A DNA stretch of 64,000 nt from Cavia porcellus (taxonomy: Eukaryota; Chordata; Mammalia; Rodentia; Caviidae). Numbering within the stretch: the first letter of the stretch is position 1; every line of letters begins with the position of its first letter. The stretch is taken from the NCBI RefSeq assembly GCF_034190915.1, contig NW_026947492.1:19993501-20057500 (forward strand). Direction: 5' to 3'. The notes below the pieces were generated by a model that saw only the letters and a list, made by a program, of their open reading frames with translations, was not told the origin of the DNA and did not search any database. This document shows, piece after piece, positions 19,601 to 28,687 of this stretch. The position numbers and the translations under genes were made by a program.

Positions 19601-21928
19601 GTTTATGCTCTTATGGGGCCACATATCTGGCCATCCAGGGCCATAGGCTGGACACACCTGCCCAAGATGGAAGAGGGCAGGATGAGCTCTCTAAGTACCA
19701 AGATGACGAGTCATGACCCAAGCACCTTGTTAGCTGGGAGACAGAAGGCCCACAAGTTCCCACAAGTCTTCCTAGGTAACCATAGAATTGGAAGGCTTTG
19801 AAGGAATGGTGTGAGCTCTACAAGGTAGTAACCAGGATGGTTAAACCCAGAAAGAGTGGCTGCGTCCATCCCTGGCAAGCATGCACAGCCCCCACGACTG
19901 GTAGGAATAGGGTACCATGGCCACTGTGGAAGTTTCCAGGCTAAATAAACAACGCTTGATGACTGAGTTGGGGGAGAATTACAGTGTGCTTGGGAAGTGG
20001 CTGGACCTTGTGACTGGTGTGTTGTCTCTGTGAGGAGAGAAAGCAAGTGAGACTTTAGGTGGCTTGAGGTCCTGCCTGGCTTGCACTTGGTCCTCTATGA
20101 CTTGGGTAATGGCTCTGAGCTCAGGCTCTGGAACCTTCCTCTGGCAGCCATTATAGGGGAAATTAGAAAAGTGGGAGAAGACATAGAGGGCAACTACAGG
20201 TTTTCCTAACAGTTGAAGCAAGAAATAAAATGACCCAAGGAGAACAGTAGCCAGGGAATGGAGCAGAGTTGTAGTCCAGTGAGAAGAGTTGGAGGCCACG
20301 AGCCCTGCTGGGGAGTTTGTACAGCAGAGGCAGAGAGTGGGGGTTGCCTCTGGGGTAGGCGAGATTACGTCTCCACCCATAGACACGCACCCCCGTGCAC
20401 ACATGTGCTTTGTGTAGATTGATGTGTACACTCATGTAAAATCAGCCTCTAGTCACACTTAGACATCATAGCTCGAAAGCTAATAGCTGGGGCTGGAGAT
20501 TTAGCTCAGTGGCATAAGCACCTGCCTTGCAAGCAGGCAGTTGTGAGTTCAATCCCCGGTACCGATAAAAAAGAAAAAGACAAAAAAAAAAAAAAAAAAG
20601 CTAATAGCTGGCCAAAATACTTACTTGGATTATGTGAAGCCAGGGTGATTTCCAAATTGCCTGTTATTAAGAAGGTCTTCAGCACACGTGGTTCTTGAGT
20701 GGCTGTGTCTGAAAGAAGATATCACAACCCTACTTGTCTTTGCTTTACTAGGGATTGATGTGAAGCAGGTCACTATTGTTGTGAACTTCGATCTTCCAAT
20801 AAACCAAGTACAGGAGCCTGACTATGAGACCTACCTCCACCGCATTGGGCGGACTGGGCGCTTCGGGAAGAAAGGCCTCGCCTTCAACATGATTGAAGTT
20901 AATAAACTGCCCCTGCTTATGCAAATCCAGGACCATTTTAGTAAGTAGCACTACGTTCTCAGTGGCAGCCAGTGAGCGGTGCCAGGGAGTGTGAGTCCAG
21001 AGACTTAGGGCCATGTGGAGGTAAAAGCTGTGAGTGGAAGTCTTATCCTCCATAGGACCAGTCTCCTCACGTGAGACCTGATCAGATCATTCTCAGGATA
21101 GTTAAAGAGCAAGCTAAGAATAAGTAAAATTTACATGAGCTCATTCTAGAATCTGGATCAGATTTGCACATCCTATAAAAGTGCACCTAAGGAAAGTAAA
21201 AATGTCCTTTCAGATTATATTCTGTACCCAGCCTCTTTGGTTCACATCTTTCCCCTCCTTTTGCCCCACCCTCCCCACTAGGACAGTCCTAAATTCTAGG
21301 GGCTGCGACCCTTCCTGCAGCCCCCCACCCCCACCATCTAAGCAAGGCAGGCTCTGCCAGTTCCCTGGGGCTCTGGCCTGAGCTCACCCTCCACCCCAGA
21401 GCACATGGATGTGGTGGGGAGTGGGATCCAAGGAACACTGATTGCTGCCTGGGAGGAGGCAACAGGCGTGTGTCCCAAGAAACACACACAGGATGCACAC
21501 GTGTCTGGACCATAATGTCACTCCAGGCTGACTTGGAAAGGGAACCGCTAGGAACACTGTGGCTACAGTAAGCCCTATAAATCTGGTCTTGGGAAGTGAC
21601 CATAGCTGAGAAGGTTTAGACTCTGGGTCCTTGTCACAGTCCCTGTGGCCTTTTGCTGCCCCAAGACCTCCGAATGTGTGTGTCCGTGGTCTGGTGCATC
21701 TGCCGCCATTGTGGTTCACGTCGCTTATTTTGTTCCCGTGCTGGCCTCTTTTTCCTATCTCAGGGCAAGGTGTCCAGGAACGTAGAGAGGTTCAGAGGTA
21801 GCTGGGAATGAACTCCCACTGAGGCCCTGATAGGAGAATGGTCCCTTTTCTCTTTTGTTTCCTTAGATAGCAGCATTAAACACCTGGACCCTGAAGACAT
21901 GGATGAGATTGAAAAGATTGAATACTGA
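4602..21928 (+). CDS. DDX25: DDX25 (GRTH) DEAD-box RNA helicase, complete, 12 spliced coding exons
   Basis: Spliced exons 4602-4664, 5264-5330, 5575-5619, 6083-6218, 7848-7940, 8054-8156, 9945-10059, 11164-11341, 17322-17559, 18519-18681, 20752-20940 and 21867-21928 total 1452 nt, giving 483 residues, the human length. All introns are GT-AG and every phase fits. The motifs are: Q motif with Gln124, motif I SGTGKT (145-150), Ia PTYELALQ (175-182), GTPGT (221-225), DEAD (247-250), SAT (279-281), IIFCQ (342-346), ARGID (399-403) and HRIGRTGR (430-437). DDX25 is an ATP-dependent RNA helicase of Leydig and germ cells. It carries spermatid mRNAs out of the nucleus to the chromatoid body and polysomes, and is required for spermiogenesis. 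The reported export signal (74-89, leucine-rich) and nuclear signal (100-114) coincide with conserved blocks. Thr239, a PKA site, and Arg242, altered in an infertile-male allele, are both present. No break is seen. Confidence 0.97.
5264..5330 (+). CDS. DDX25: DDX25 exon 2
   Basis: It encodes residues 22-44 (starting FSNL, then [10 protein letters not shown]), flanked by a TTTCAATAG acceptor and a GTGAGT donor. It leaves one base (G) for the next codon. This is the divergent N-terminal tail outside the helicase core. Confidence 0.93.
5575..5619 (+). CDS. DDX25: DDX25 exon 3 (acidic microexon)
   Basis: This 45-nt exon encodes a run of Asp and Glu (EDDDEDD) in the N-terminal tail, matching the acidic NEDDEED stretch in human. 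The acceptor is CCTTTTAG and the donor GTAGGA. It is symmetrical (phase 1 in and out), so skipping would keep the frame. Confidence 0.9.
   Translation: MILLITLKMMMKMM
6083..6218 (+). CDS. DDX25: DDX25 exon 4 (nuclear export signal region)
   Basis: It encodes residues 59-104 ([13 protein letters not shown] onward to EELRL). Residues 74-89 are leucine/valine-spaced and coincide with the reported CRM1-type export signal. The donor is GTGAGT. Confidence 0.93.
6425..6545 (-). repeat. B1-like 7SL-derived SINE
   Basis: The minus strand gives a B1-type sequence. On the plus strand it reads as the familiar inverse pattern: GAGTCTCACTATGTAG, then CAGCCTCC-like and GATTACAGGCGTGTGCCACC. It lies in DDX25 intron 4 and is diverged. 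Confidence 0.75.
7206..7298 (+). repeat. tRNA-derived ID-like SINE
   Basis: The element begins GGGGCTGGGGATTTAGCTCAG, with A- and B-box-like blocks of a tRNA-Ala-type promoter, and ends in an A-rich tail. Short flanking repeats (CAAAATCC) suggest retrotransposition. It lies in DDX25 intron 4. Confidence 0.85.
7848..7940 (+). CDS. DDX25: DDX25 exon 5 (Q motif)
   Basis: It encodes residues 105-135 with the Q motif GFNRPSKIQ (Gln124), which recognises adenine in DEAD-box helicases. A long T-rich tract and GACAG acceptor precede it, and the donor is GTGAGT. Confidence 0.94.
8054..8156 (+). CDS. DDX25: DDX25 exon 6 (motif I / Walker A)
   Basis: It encodes residues 135-169 with [10 protein letters not shown] (141-150), the ATP phosphate-binding loop, including Lys149 and Thr150. 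It is separated from exon 5 by a short intron of 113 nt and ends in phase 0. Confidence 0.95.
9065..9835 (+). mobile_element. L1 fragment, ORF2 3' end and 3' UTR, sense
   Basis: The sequence follows the L1 ORF2 C-terminal region: ATTTGAGAAATGCAAATCAAAAC, then CATTTGACCCAGC, TGAATGGGTAAACA and GTACTACTCAGCCATAAAGA, followed by a 3' UTR. It is an old, broken copy in DDX25 intron 6. Confidence 0.8.
9945..10059 (+). CDS. DDX25: DDX25 exon 7 (motif Ia)
   Basis: It encodes residues 170-208 with [12 protein letters not shown], an RNA-contacting motif of RecA domain 1. The acceptor is CCCTTGCACAG and the donor GTATGT. The exon ends AAATCACA, leaving one base for Ile208. Confidence 0.94.
10140..10235 (+). 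repeat. MIR remnant
   Basis: The pattern 'ATTAAGTTGTTACTATAATTAAATGAGAAGATGTAATATGCTGG' follows the MIR core that normally reads 'GGGTTGTTGTGAGGATTAAATGAG'. It is an ancient SINE in DDX25 intron 7. Confidence 0.5.
10795..10925 (-). repeat. B1/Alu-like 7SL SINE remnant
   Basis: The plus strand shows the inverse SINE order: a (GTTT)n tail, then TGTTGCCCAGGCTCGTCTTGAACT, then CAGCCTCCAGAGTAGCT. The element is therefore on the minus strand in DDX25 intron 7. Confidence 0.7.
11164..11341 (+). CDS. DDX25: DDX25 exon 8 (motifs Ib and II, DEAD box)
   Basis: It encodes residues 208-267 with GTPGT (221-225) and VLDEADVM (DEAD at 247-250, the catalytic Mg/ATP motif). Thr239 and Arg242 lie just before the DEAD box; both are reported to govern PKA phosphorylation of the cytoplasmic form. 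The donor is GTAATC. Confidence 0.95.
11573..11687 (-). repeat. tRNA-derived ID-like SINE, young
   Basis: The minus-strand copy carries a long poly-T (tail) at left and GCTGAGCTAAATCCCCAGCCCC at right. The tail contains the subfamily's GTCTTTTTC-type linker. GGTTCTGAT flanks both sides as a target duplication. It lies in DDX25 intron 8. Confidence 0.9.
11700..14529 (+). other. DDX25 intron 8, left part, no gene seen
   Basis: T-rich intronic sequence with no open frame that carries conserved motifs and no recognisable exon. Only vague AT-rich repeat remnants are visible. Confidence 0.6.
14530..14690. repeat. Old DNA-transposon-like repeat (same family as 47645-47905)
   Basis: Segments such as GATGGCCACTTTAAAAAAG and ATTATTGAGATATTTTATTC resemble an AT-rich, ancient mammalian non-autonomous element also seen at 47645-47905. 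The exact family is not named with confidence. Confidence 0.35.
14847..14959 (+). repeat. tRNA-derived ID-like SINE, young, full tail
   Basis: The SINE body starts GGGGCTAGGGATTTAGCTCAG and is followed by CGATAAAAAAGAAAAAGAC and a poly-A run of about 19. The same tail recurs at 20489. It lies in DDX25 intron 8. Confidence 0.92.
15440..15850 (-). mobile_element. L1 fragment, antisense
   Basis: The plus strand reads as the reverse of L1 ORF2/3' UTR: GCTTATTTCACATGGCATAATG, TTTCTTTATCCATTTGTCAG, GGTGGACACTTTGGTGGTTTCC, CTCCATAATGGCTGCAC. An internal T run interrupts it. It lies in DDX25 intron 8. Confidence 0.8.
16098..16212 (-). repeat. B1-like 7SL SINE
   Basis: The plus strand reads TTTGAGACAAGGTCTCACTATATAG, then CAGGCTGGCCTCAAACTC and GAGTGCTGGGATTACAG, the inverse of a B1 element. 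It lies in DDX25 intron 8. Confidence 0.85.
16866..17205 (-). mobile_element. MaLR/ORR1-like LTR, antisense
   Basis: The left end (TTAGTTACTTTTTACTCATTGCTGAGACAAAATACC ... GGTTTATTTC) is the reverse complement of the right ends of the elements at 27400 and 38822, including the inverted polyadenylation signal. It ends just before DDX25 exon 9. Confidence 0.6.
17322..17559 (+). CDS. DDX25: DDX25 exon 9 (motifs III and IV)
   Basis: It encodes residues 267-346 with LLFSAT (276-281), coupling ATP hydrolysis to unwinding, and ends with IIFCQ (342-346). The intron before it is about 6 kb and repeat-filled. The donor is GTAAAC, phase 0. Confidence 0.95.
17985..18240 (+). repeat. MIR interrupted by a younger SINE
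   Basis: MIR hallmarks lie on both sides of a minus-strand ID-like SINE (18018-18113): 'TGTAACCTTGGCCAAG' at left and 'GTTATTTAAC ... AGTAGTGCCTGGCACATA' at right. GGCCAAGTT is duplicated at the insertion. Confidence 0.65.
18018..18113 (-). repeat. tRNA-derived ID-like SINE, diverged, nested in MIR
   Basis: The minus-strand SINE body is recognisable by TGGTACTGGGGATTGAAC and CACTAAGCTAAACCTGGCCC, though the middle is altered (CCCCTCGCCCTGGTGGG). It lies in DDX25 intron 9. Confidence 0.7.
18519..18681 (+). CDS. DDX25: DDX25 exon 10 (RecA domain 2)
   Basis: It encodes residues 347-401 (TRRNAKWL to VCARG), including [17 protein letters not shown]. The donor begins GTGTGT inside a short GT/GC-alternating run, so the donor sits at the edge of a microsatellite. 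Confidence 0.94.
19020..19500 (-). mobile_element. L1M fragment, antisense
   Basis: The plus strand follows the inverse L1 3' region: TTGGACATCAGGCCGTTTCC, GGGTAAATACATAGGAG and TTTGCATTTCTCTAATAACTAATGATGTTGAGCAT. It is old and diverged, in DDX25 intron 10. Confidence 0.75.
19590..19960. other. DDX25 intron 10 segment, possible LTR-like repeat
   Basis: Moderately GC-rich sequence ending GGCTAAATAAACAACGC, which resembles an LTR polyadenylation region. No family can be named and no gene is seen. Confidence 0.25.
20489..20599 (+). repeat. tRNA-derived ID-like SINE with clear target duplication
   Basis: The body and CGATAAAAAAGAAAAAGAC tail match the copy at 14847. AAGCTAATAGCT occurs immediately before the element (ending 20488) and again after the poly-A (ending 20609), a perfect duplication indicating a recent insertion. 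It lies in DDX25 intron 10, about 150 bp before exon 11. Confidence 0.95.
20752..20940 (+). CDS. DDX25: DDX25 exon 11 (motifs V and VI)
   Basis: It encodes residues 401-464, completing ARGID and carrying [10 protein letters not shown] (430-439), the arginine-finger motif that contacts ATP. The donor is GTAAGT. Confidence 0.95.
21867..21928 (+). CDS. DDX25: DDX25 exon 12 (C terminus, stop TGA)
   Basis: It encodes the last residues (SSIKHL through EKIEY) and stops at TGA 21926-21928. The acidic C-terminal tail matches the human ending closely. Confidence 0.95.
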
Positions 21929-22123
21929 AGAGAGAACTTTATTGTTGATGAGATACCCTACTTTGTGTGAGAATGTTCAGTAGGTTTTGAAGATAATTTT
22001 TTATGTTGAGATTCTTTCAGAGTGAAACTTTCACAGGTGGCAAAGTAAATGTCATGGTACTTTTAGTTTTAAGACCTGAGGTCTTTCTGAAACCATATTA
22101 ACATAAAGCACGTGATCCTTTTG

Positions 22124-22129
22124 AATAAA
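22124..22129 (+). terminator. DDX25: Polyadenylation signal of DDX25
   Basis: AATAAA lies about 195 nt after the stop codon and is followed by an A run. This gives a short 3' UTR of roughly 220 nt, ending near 22145. Confidence 0.7.
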
Positions 22130-22145
22130 AAAAAAACAAGACCCT

Positions 22146-25070
22146 TTCTTCGTCTAATTGTATATAATCCGAGCAGAGCCAGGGCCACAGGGTGGCGGTA
22201 GAAGGACAGGTCTCCTGAGCCATGGGGTCAATGGAAAAGCCCTGCATTTCCAGGCCCCACCGGCTACCCTTGTTAGCCATTGGTGTCCCTGCCCCGGGCC
22301 TGCACCCTCCTCTCGGTAGATGTACACATTTGGGGGTGAAAGTACAGAGCAAAACCTCTGAAGAGTGAAACATTTGGAAGACGGAGTGTTTGCTTTTGTT
22401 TATGCTTCATGTGACATCTAGAATTTCAGACTGGCTTCCTGCTTTGCTGCTTCTGTCTTCAGATTAGAGCCAGTTATTTCTTAACTTCTGAAAATGTGAC
22501 TTTATTCTCTTACCTTTATTTCTTAAAGATAGGCAGTGAGGGGGTTAAAGGCAAGTCCGCACACCCTATTAGAAAAGAAATGTCCCTGGGTTTAAGAACT
22601 TCAAGAACTAATGGCGTATCTGGGACGTTCAGATACCTTCCTGCAAGCCTCACTGAGGTACCTTTTATTTTCCACATTTGCTGCTCAGAAGTGAAGCCGT
22701 GGCCTCAAGGAATGGGGTGAAGGGCTGGTCTCCCACAAAGCCGGAGCAGCCAGAGTCCAGGTGCAGGCTCCGTCACCCACAGCAGCTCTGGTGAATGCTT
22801 TTGTCACCCTGGTGTGGATGCTGGCTTTTGGCTTACCTGTTTTGACACTCACCGTGTGTATCTCCCTACCAGTATTTTACCCCTAAGTACGGGGCTTAGA
22901 AATGTACAAAATCACTAGGCTTCCTTGTTGAACATCAGCCGTGTATTGTGCACCTTGATGCTACGTGCTAGAAAAGAGATGAAAAAGATACAACAGATGT
23001 CCCAGAAGTCCAGGTTTAATGACACAGACTCAGAATAAACCATGCTTAGACTGTGCTACAGGACAGGTCTACAGGGTGCTACTGCTTTGTGAGGCTGGGG
23101 TGGGGGTTGCTCTGTGGCCAGTTTCCAGAGCAGAGGACACTTAGGGTCTCCTGTAGAATGGGATAATCAGCAGCCGCTTCCCAGTATGCCTCGAGTACCA
23201 CCTAGAGATTCCCTAACCTGGTCCTCTGAGGCAGTGTTCCGCAACCAGTCCATTCCCAGAAGTGCTGGAGATCCTGGGGGAAACCGTGGATTCCCTGCCC
23301 CGTGCACACAGAACCAGACTCTCAGAGGACAGAGCCCCAAACTACGGCCTTACATAAGGGAGCTGAACCCAGAGGCAGACCAGTGGCCCGCTCCAGTCTT
23401 CCTTCCACTGTGTCTCCTCACTGCAAAAGCGGTTGGTCAGCCTTGTCCATTCAGTATGCACCCTGACAAGTATCCAGTGTCTAACAAGTCACACTGAGCA
23501 TGTGTTCTCGTTGAGTAAATAATTTTCTTTTTTTGCCATTTCCTCATTCACTAACATTTTTTTCCTTGCTATTTTCCGTCCTACTTTTGAGTGCAAATAG
23601 TATGACACAGGATGGTCCCTGAGCTCGGAGGGCATAACAGGATACACTTCTCTCCGCACTCCGCCTGGCCTTGGGGTCCCCTAAACAAAACTCTACCACT
23701 TGCAGATCTCTGATAAAGTCTCACCAGTTACCCTCGTGAACTGTTCAGTAATATCCCTTGACAGCTGTCCCCACCCCGCCCCTTGGCCCTCTCCTCGAAT
23801 TCCTTTGGCCACCTAGGAAGCAGCTCAGCCATCCTGTTTTCTGCACGTCCACCGTGGTTTGAAGACTCCCTGTCCAGTTTGGTGAGTCAGCAATCCAAAG
23901 GCAGCTCCTTGCTCAGAACCCTAAGCAGTTTTCATGTCTTCTCTTACGCCCTGCTCAGGGTTGCCCTGCTCAAGGTCGTCTGCTCAGTGCCTGCTGGAGA
24001 GGCAAGAAGAAACCAACGGCTTCAGTGCATCTGTCAGCCGGCTTAATCAGCTGTATAGTACCTGGCACCAAATCCTAAAGCAATCCATTAGCGTTACCTT
24101 GACCAGCTGAGTCCTGTTACTATACTGAAATTCACTCACGTGGGGCAGGGCTGAAGTTTGCAGTGGGAGTTGTGAGTGATCCCCTAGCCTGGGGTAGGTC
24201 TGCTGTGATGTCAGTGCTGGACGGAGGCAGCTCTTAGTAATAGGAAAGGTAAATGAGTTGGTCATAGTCTGGTAGCGTGTCTGACTGCCCCTCAAGAGAC
24301 TGATTGTGTATGGAGAAGGTGTTGATCCTCCTCAGCAAAGCTCGGTCACCATGAAAGCCGCTGGCTGTCTCTGCACATAGGATCAACAGTGGAAAATCTT
24401 AACTCAAGGACTGCTGGGTGGGGAGGGGAGTACTTTCCAGAGGAAAGTGGTTGTGTCAAGCCTTGGTTTGGCTCCTGGTCCTCTTGCTTCAAGTGAGGAA
24501 CTTCATCTACAAAGAACCCAAGCAGAGACAGCCCAGTAGTTAGAGGCGAAATAGAAATGAGAGTCCAGACTGAGGCACTCGGGCTGGGCCTGCAGTTCCC
24601 TAGGGGAGCCGGGAGGCCTTGGCCTATTCTGTTCCCAGACAGCCATGCATGCCTAGCTTACCAGGAGCCTTCAAGAGCCAGGCACCCAGCACCTGCTTTC
24701 ACTGTGGGAGCAGCAGAAGGGTCCGATTCTCCTCTAACCATCACACCAGGCAGCAGTGAGGGGCATCAAGACCTCGTGTCACCCTACAAACTCTCTTCAC
24801 ACTGTATATGCCTTGGGAAAGGCCACTACCCTAAAAGACATTGCCTGTAAATCCTTAGGGCTGTGACTGAGAGAATATGATGCTTCCCCCTTTAAACTTA
24901 AGCTTCTAGACCGCAGTGAAATACAAGAAACACACCTGACATGAGCTGATTCTTGGGTCCGGTCAGCACACGGAGGGTCCTGGTGGCCGGGGCCAGGCCT
25001 CCCAGCCCTGCTTGGCCAGTGCATCAGTCCTGCACTTCTGCCCATCAGGGTCCCGGCTACTCATGGGCTG
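22146..25070. other. Intergenic sequence after DDX25, no gene seen
   Basis: Scattered short frames (for example 23114-23497 plus) have no start context, splice partners or recognisable protein features. No clear repeat family is identified. Treated as intergenic DNA. Confidence 0.55.
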
Positions 25071-25071
25071 A

Positions 25072-25200
25072 GGCAACAGTCTGAGGCCCCTCCAGGCAAC
25101 TTGGTGAGGCCCTGTCTCAAAGCTTTTAAAAGTGTCGGGTGTGTAGCTTGGTGCTCCCTCGATTCAATCCCCAGCACCACCACCAAAAAAATATAAAAAG
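25072..25200 (+). repeat. Composite 7SL/tRNA SINE (B1 half joined to ID-like half)
   Basis: A B1-like 3' end (GGTGAGGCCCTGTCTCAAA) runs directly into a diverged tRNA-type half (GTGTGTAGCTTGGTGCTC ... CAATCCCCAGCACCACCACCAAAAAA). This dimeric arrangement is known in several rodent SINE families. Confidence 0.6.
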
Positions 25201-26227
25201 ACATTTGACTCTAACCAATCTGCAATCTGTTTACTCTGGTGTGAGGTATATCATCAAATCAGTCAGATTTTCCCTTCTTAAAAACTGTTAACCCAACACC
25301 TCTTACAGAGTAAACCCCATTTTTCATTTTCTTCTGATATCTCCTTTATCGTATTAAATTCCTACACAGCTAAACCCATGAGAGAATTCTGGGACTTACT
25401 GAATTTATTACTGTGCCAGTACCACAGTTTTTACTATTCTTGTTACAATATTTTTAAAGTACTTGTACCCCTTCTTAGCTGTTTTAATTCTCTCATATTT
25501 TAAAAAAAATATTATTACCAATTTATGCTTCAAAGTTAATTTTAGATTCATTTTATCAATTCCCCAAAACTGCTCTGTTTTTTTTTTTTTTTTTGAGTGT
25601 ACTGATTTGACTGTGATGATTTGTCCTGTCCATGCATCACTCTGTGGAAAACTGACATAATGTTTAATGAAGTAATCTAGGTGAAAATTCTTGGCTGAAA
25701 AAGAGAGTGTGGGTGAGGGGTGATGAGTCCAAGGCACAGTGATGCTTAAAGCGTGCGTGTAATTCTGTGTAGACACAGAACGTGGAAACACAAGCCCGCT
25801 TGACAGGTTATCACAGCCGGAAGAGTGTGGGTGACTTTTTACCACATCTGTTTGCTGCTATAAACTGCACAGAGTAGAAGCTTGAAAAATCTCAGTAAAC
25901 AGCAGTTCTCCATCTTCCAGCCACCCCAAGGCTATGTGGGGCACCCCACTCATCATCCCTTCTCTGTGCCCCTCTGCACACCCAGGGTAAGGTTTCTTTG
26001 GCTGGGGTGAGTCTCGAAATGTTTTTAAAAGCCTGCTTGCTGTTGGCTCTAGGTGTGAAGTATCTGAGGCTGTGACGCAGTCCAGGTGACTCAGGACAGG
26101 CTGTTCCGCCTGGTGTGATGCAGCCTTCAGAGGTAGAAGTAAAGCCCTCATTGCCGTCAGGGTGACCCACACTGACACCCCCCACCCAAACCCCAGGGGT
26201 GCTAAAGAAGAATCTCTGAGTGCAAGC

Positions 26228-26312
26228 TGGGGTAGCTCTTGGTAGAGAATCGGCCCTAGCATAGGGGCGGGCGGTTCCATCCCCAGCACTACAAAGCAAG
26301 CAAGAAAAAAAA
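26228..26312 (+). repeat. Old tRNA-type SINE remnant
   Basis: The stretch ends CCATCCCCAGCACTACAAAGC followed by an A-rich tail, after a weak GGGGTAGCTCTTGGTAGAG box. It is a diverged ID-type half. Confidence 0.45.
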
Positions 26313-26319
26313 GGCCCCC

Positions 26320-27395
26320 TGATTTAGAAGTTTTCCTTTCTTACTGGAAGAGTTTTTATGAGGCTACAGCGCTGACAAGCTTGTCATTCCCAGAATCGAC
26401 TCACACCCTCCCCTTATACTTAGGTTTTCAGAACTTTCCCTTCCTGGTTTTAGAAAGGAGGGAAAACTGTCTTGGACAGGCAGCAGGTTTTATCCAAGGT
26501 GTTTGGCAGTGACTCCAGGTTCTGGAAAAGATTTATGTCTTGGTGCTCTGGCAGCGCCTCGCGTGAGCTCACTTAAAACAACTGAATAAATGAGTTCACT
26601 TTATCCTGTCAAAGCGGGACTTTGGGAGGTGGGGTGCCCAGCTGGGGTCCGAGGGGACCCGCAGCAGTGTGCATGTCTCCATCACTTACGCTGAGCTCAG
26701 CTGTTTTTATATCTGTCTGAGGTCATTAAAATGAGGGCAGCGGGTAGAGAGCCCTGCGGAGTGAATGCAGGGTTGGAAATGCTGCTCAGAGCGGAGACTG
26801 CGGGGTTCACTCAGAAAGCCGTTCTCTCCCCAGCCTGTGGGACAGGACAGCACAAGGCTCAAAGGACAGCTTCAGAAGAATCTCTCCGTGCCAGTGATGT
26901 CTAGAAAATCTGAGTTTTCCTTTCTTAGCAAATAATGCTCTTTTCTCTCGTGCTGCCCCACTACCCTTATGTCTAAGTCCCAGGAAAGGACTTAGTGCTC
27001 TAGAAAAGGGACATGGAAGCTGCCCTAGACTGGCCAGGCCCGGCTCATCCTTCTTACATGGGTGCTGGGCTCACCAAGGTTCGCCAAGTGGTTTGGTTAT
27101 CAGTGTAAGGCAGCAGGACTAGAAAACAAACAGCTGTTCCAAAGGAAAGGGGAAAGTGGGCGATCGGGGGCCCCACGGTCGCACCTGCCCTTCCCAGGAC
27201 AGAGTAGCATGACCCCAGCTTCAGAGTCCTAGGTTTCAGCCACAAGGAAGGGATAATCTCTGTCTTAAGGGTGAGGGATCTGCTTTCCCCAGGTTCCTAG
27301 CATTTAGGAAACAAAGCAGGTGCTCTAGGCTGTGAGCAGCCAAAGGCAGGGATGGTACCTGCTTCCTGAGGAAGGAAGTAGAGAAAATATGAGTT
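26320..27395. other. Intergenic, no gene or clear repeat seen
   Basis: Mixed-composition sequence with only short frames. Nothing in it supports a gene or an RNA. Confidence 0.55.
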
Positions 27396-27399
27396 GGAT

Positions 27400-27872
27400 G
27401 AAGGTCACAAGTCCTTGGAAACCTTATACCATTCTATAGATGGGCGTAATGACTTACGTCTAGGTGTCCCCCCAAGGCTTCACGGCGGGAGATTTTTGGA
27501 GGTGGCTGGTTCTAGAGTGTATGAATGTGGATTTAGGGTGTGGTACTGGATTAGTCTGGTAATTGGCTTATCATAGTTCTGGATGTGGGTAATAGGAAGC
27601 CTCGCCCTGGATATGGGTGGCACCACCCAAGAGGCTTGTAGCCTAGATGGGATAAAAGGGAAAGGGAGGCTCGATGTTTGCAGCTTTGCTGCCGCCCGCC
27701 TGCTCTGCTATGGACTGTTTCTTCTCTACGCTTCTCCTCTGTCATTCTATCCCGCCTTGGATCCAACCAAATATGGACTAAACCTCTACAAACTGTGAGC
27801 TGAAATAAACCTTTCTTCCTTCAACTTTGGGCATCAGGTATTTTGTCTCAGCAATGAGCAAGGTAAACAAAA
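27400..27872 (+). mobile_element. MaLR/ORR1-like LTR
   Basis: The right end reads GAAATAAACCTTTCTTCCTTC, then CAGGTATTTTGTCTCAGCAATGAGCAAGG. It matches the end of the element at 38822 and the inverted copy at 16866. The middle carries a TGGGATAAAAG TATA-like box near 27649. It is probably a solo LTR. Confidence 0.6.
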
Positions 27873-28184
27873 CAGCGAGGAAGCCAAGAGTCGGTGATTT
27901 CCCCTCGGCAGAGCTGTGTGACTGCTGAGCTATCTTGACCGCCCCTGTGTCAGTACTGCCCCAACCTTAGTCATTTGAACACCTTTGCCATCTTTGCCAA
28001 TGTTCGTTCTACACACTTATGCAAAAATATCCTTAAACCAATTTAATATGATTTAGAAATATAACTAGTTTTTTGCTAGTTATGTTTTTCCCAACATATA
28101 TTAATGCAAATATTTGTGAGATAACCTTGCTCATCCCTGTATATCCTAGCATACCACCAATGGGGCACATGTCAGACTAGAGTT

Positions 28185-28345
28185 GTGGTTCCCACAATGT
28201 GGTCCCCGGATCTGCAGCAGCAGCAGCATCTGTGAACTTCCTAGAAAATGCAGATTCTCAGGCTCCCATTTGACCTGAATCAAAAACTCTGGGAACTGGC
28301 TCAGAAATCTCATTTTTTAAATTCACAAGGTGATTCTGATGTGTT
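28185..28345 (+). repeat. MER5A-like hAT-Charlie non-autonomous element
   Basis: 'AGTTGTGGTTCCCACAATGTGGTCCCCGGA', then CAGCAGCATCTGTGAAC, AAATGCAGATTCTCAGG and GGTGATTCTGATGTG, follow the MER5A order. It is ancient. Confidence 0.7.
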
Positions 28346-28687
28346 CTAGCCGTCCTGTTGTAACACCTGCCCCAGCCTCTCTGGCCCTACTCTGTCCACC
28401 CACCTCTGGGTCTTGCCAGAGCTCTGACCCTGCCTGGATGCTTTTATTACCTCCTCTCTTCAGAGAGTCATTACGAAGACAGAGCACATGAAGCCAACCC
28501 TTTCATGGTTTATCTAAGAGCTGCAAGAAGCAGGATGGGAGTGACTATCTGTATCAAGCAAACACCTTGAAATATATCAGGGTGCAAAAGGCCAGTTCTT
28601 TTTTTTTTTTTTTTTTTTTGAGACGCCTTAGGTCCAAATTTAGAAGTGATGAGAATCTGGTAAATAACTGAGCTCCTTATTCCCTAG

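Noticed and set aside
20489..20599. tRNA-like sequence with A and B boxes (and similar copies elsewhere)
   Set aside because: The body resembles a tRNA gene, but it has an A-rich tail, target duplications and many copies, so it is a SINE and not a tRNA gene.
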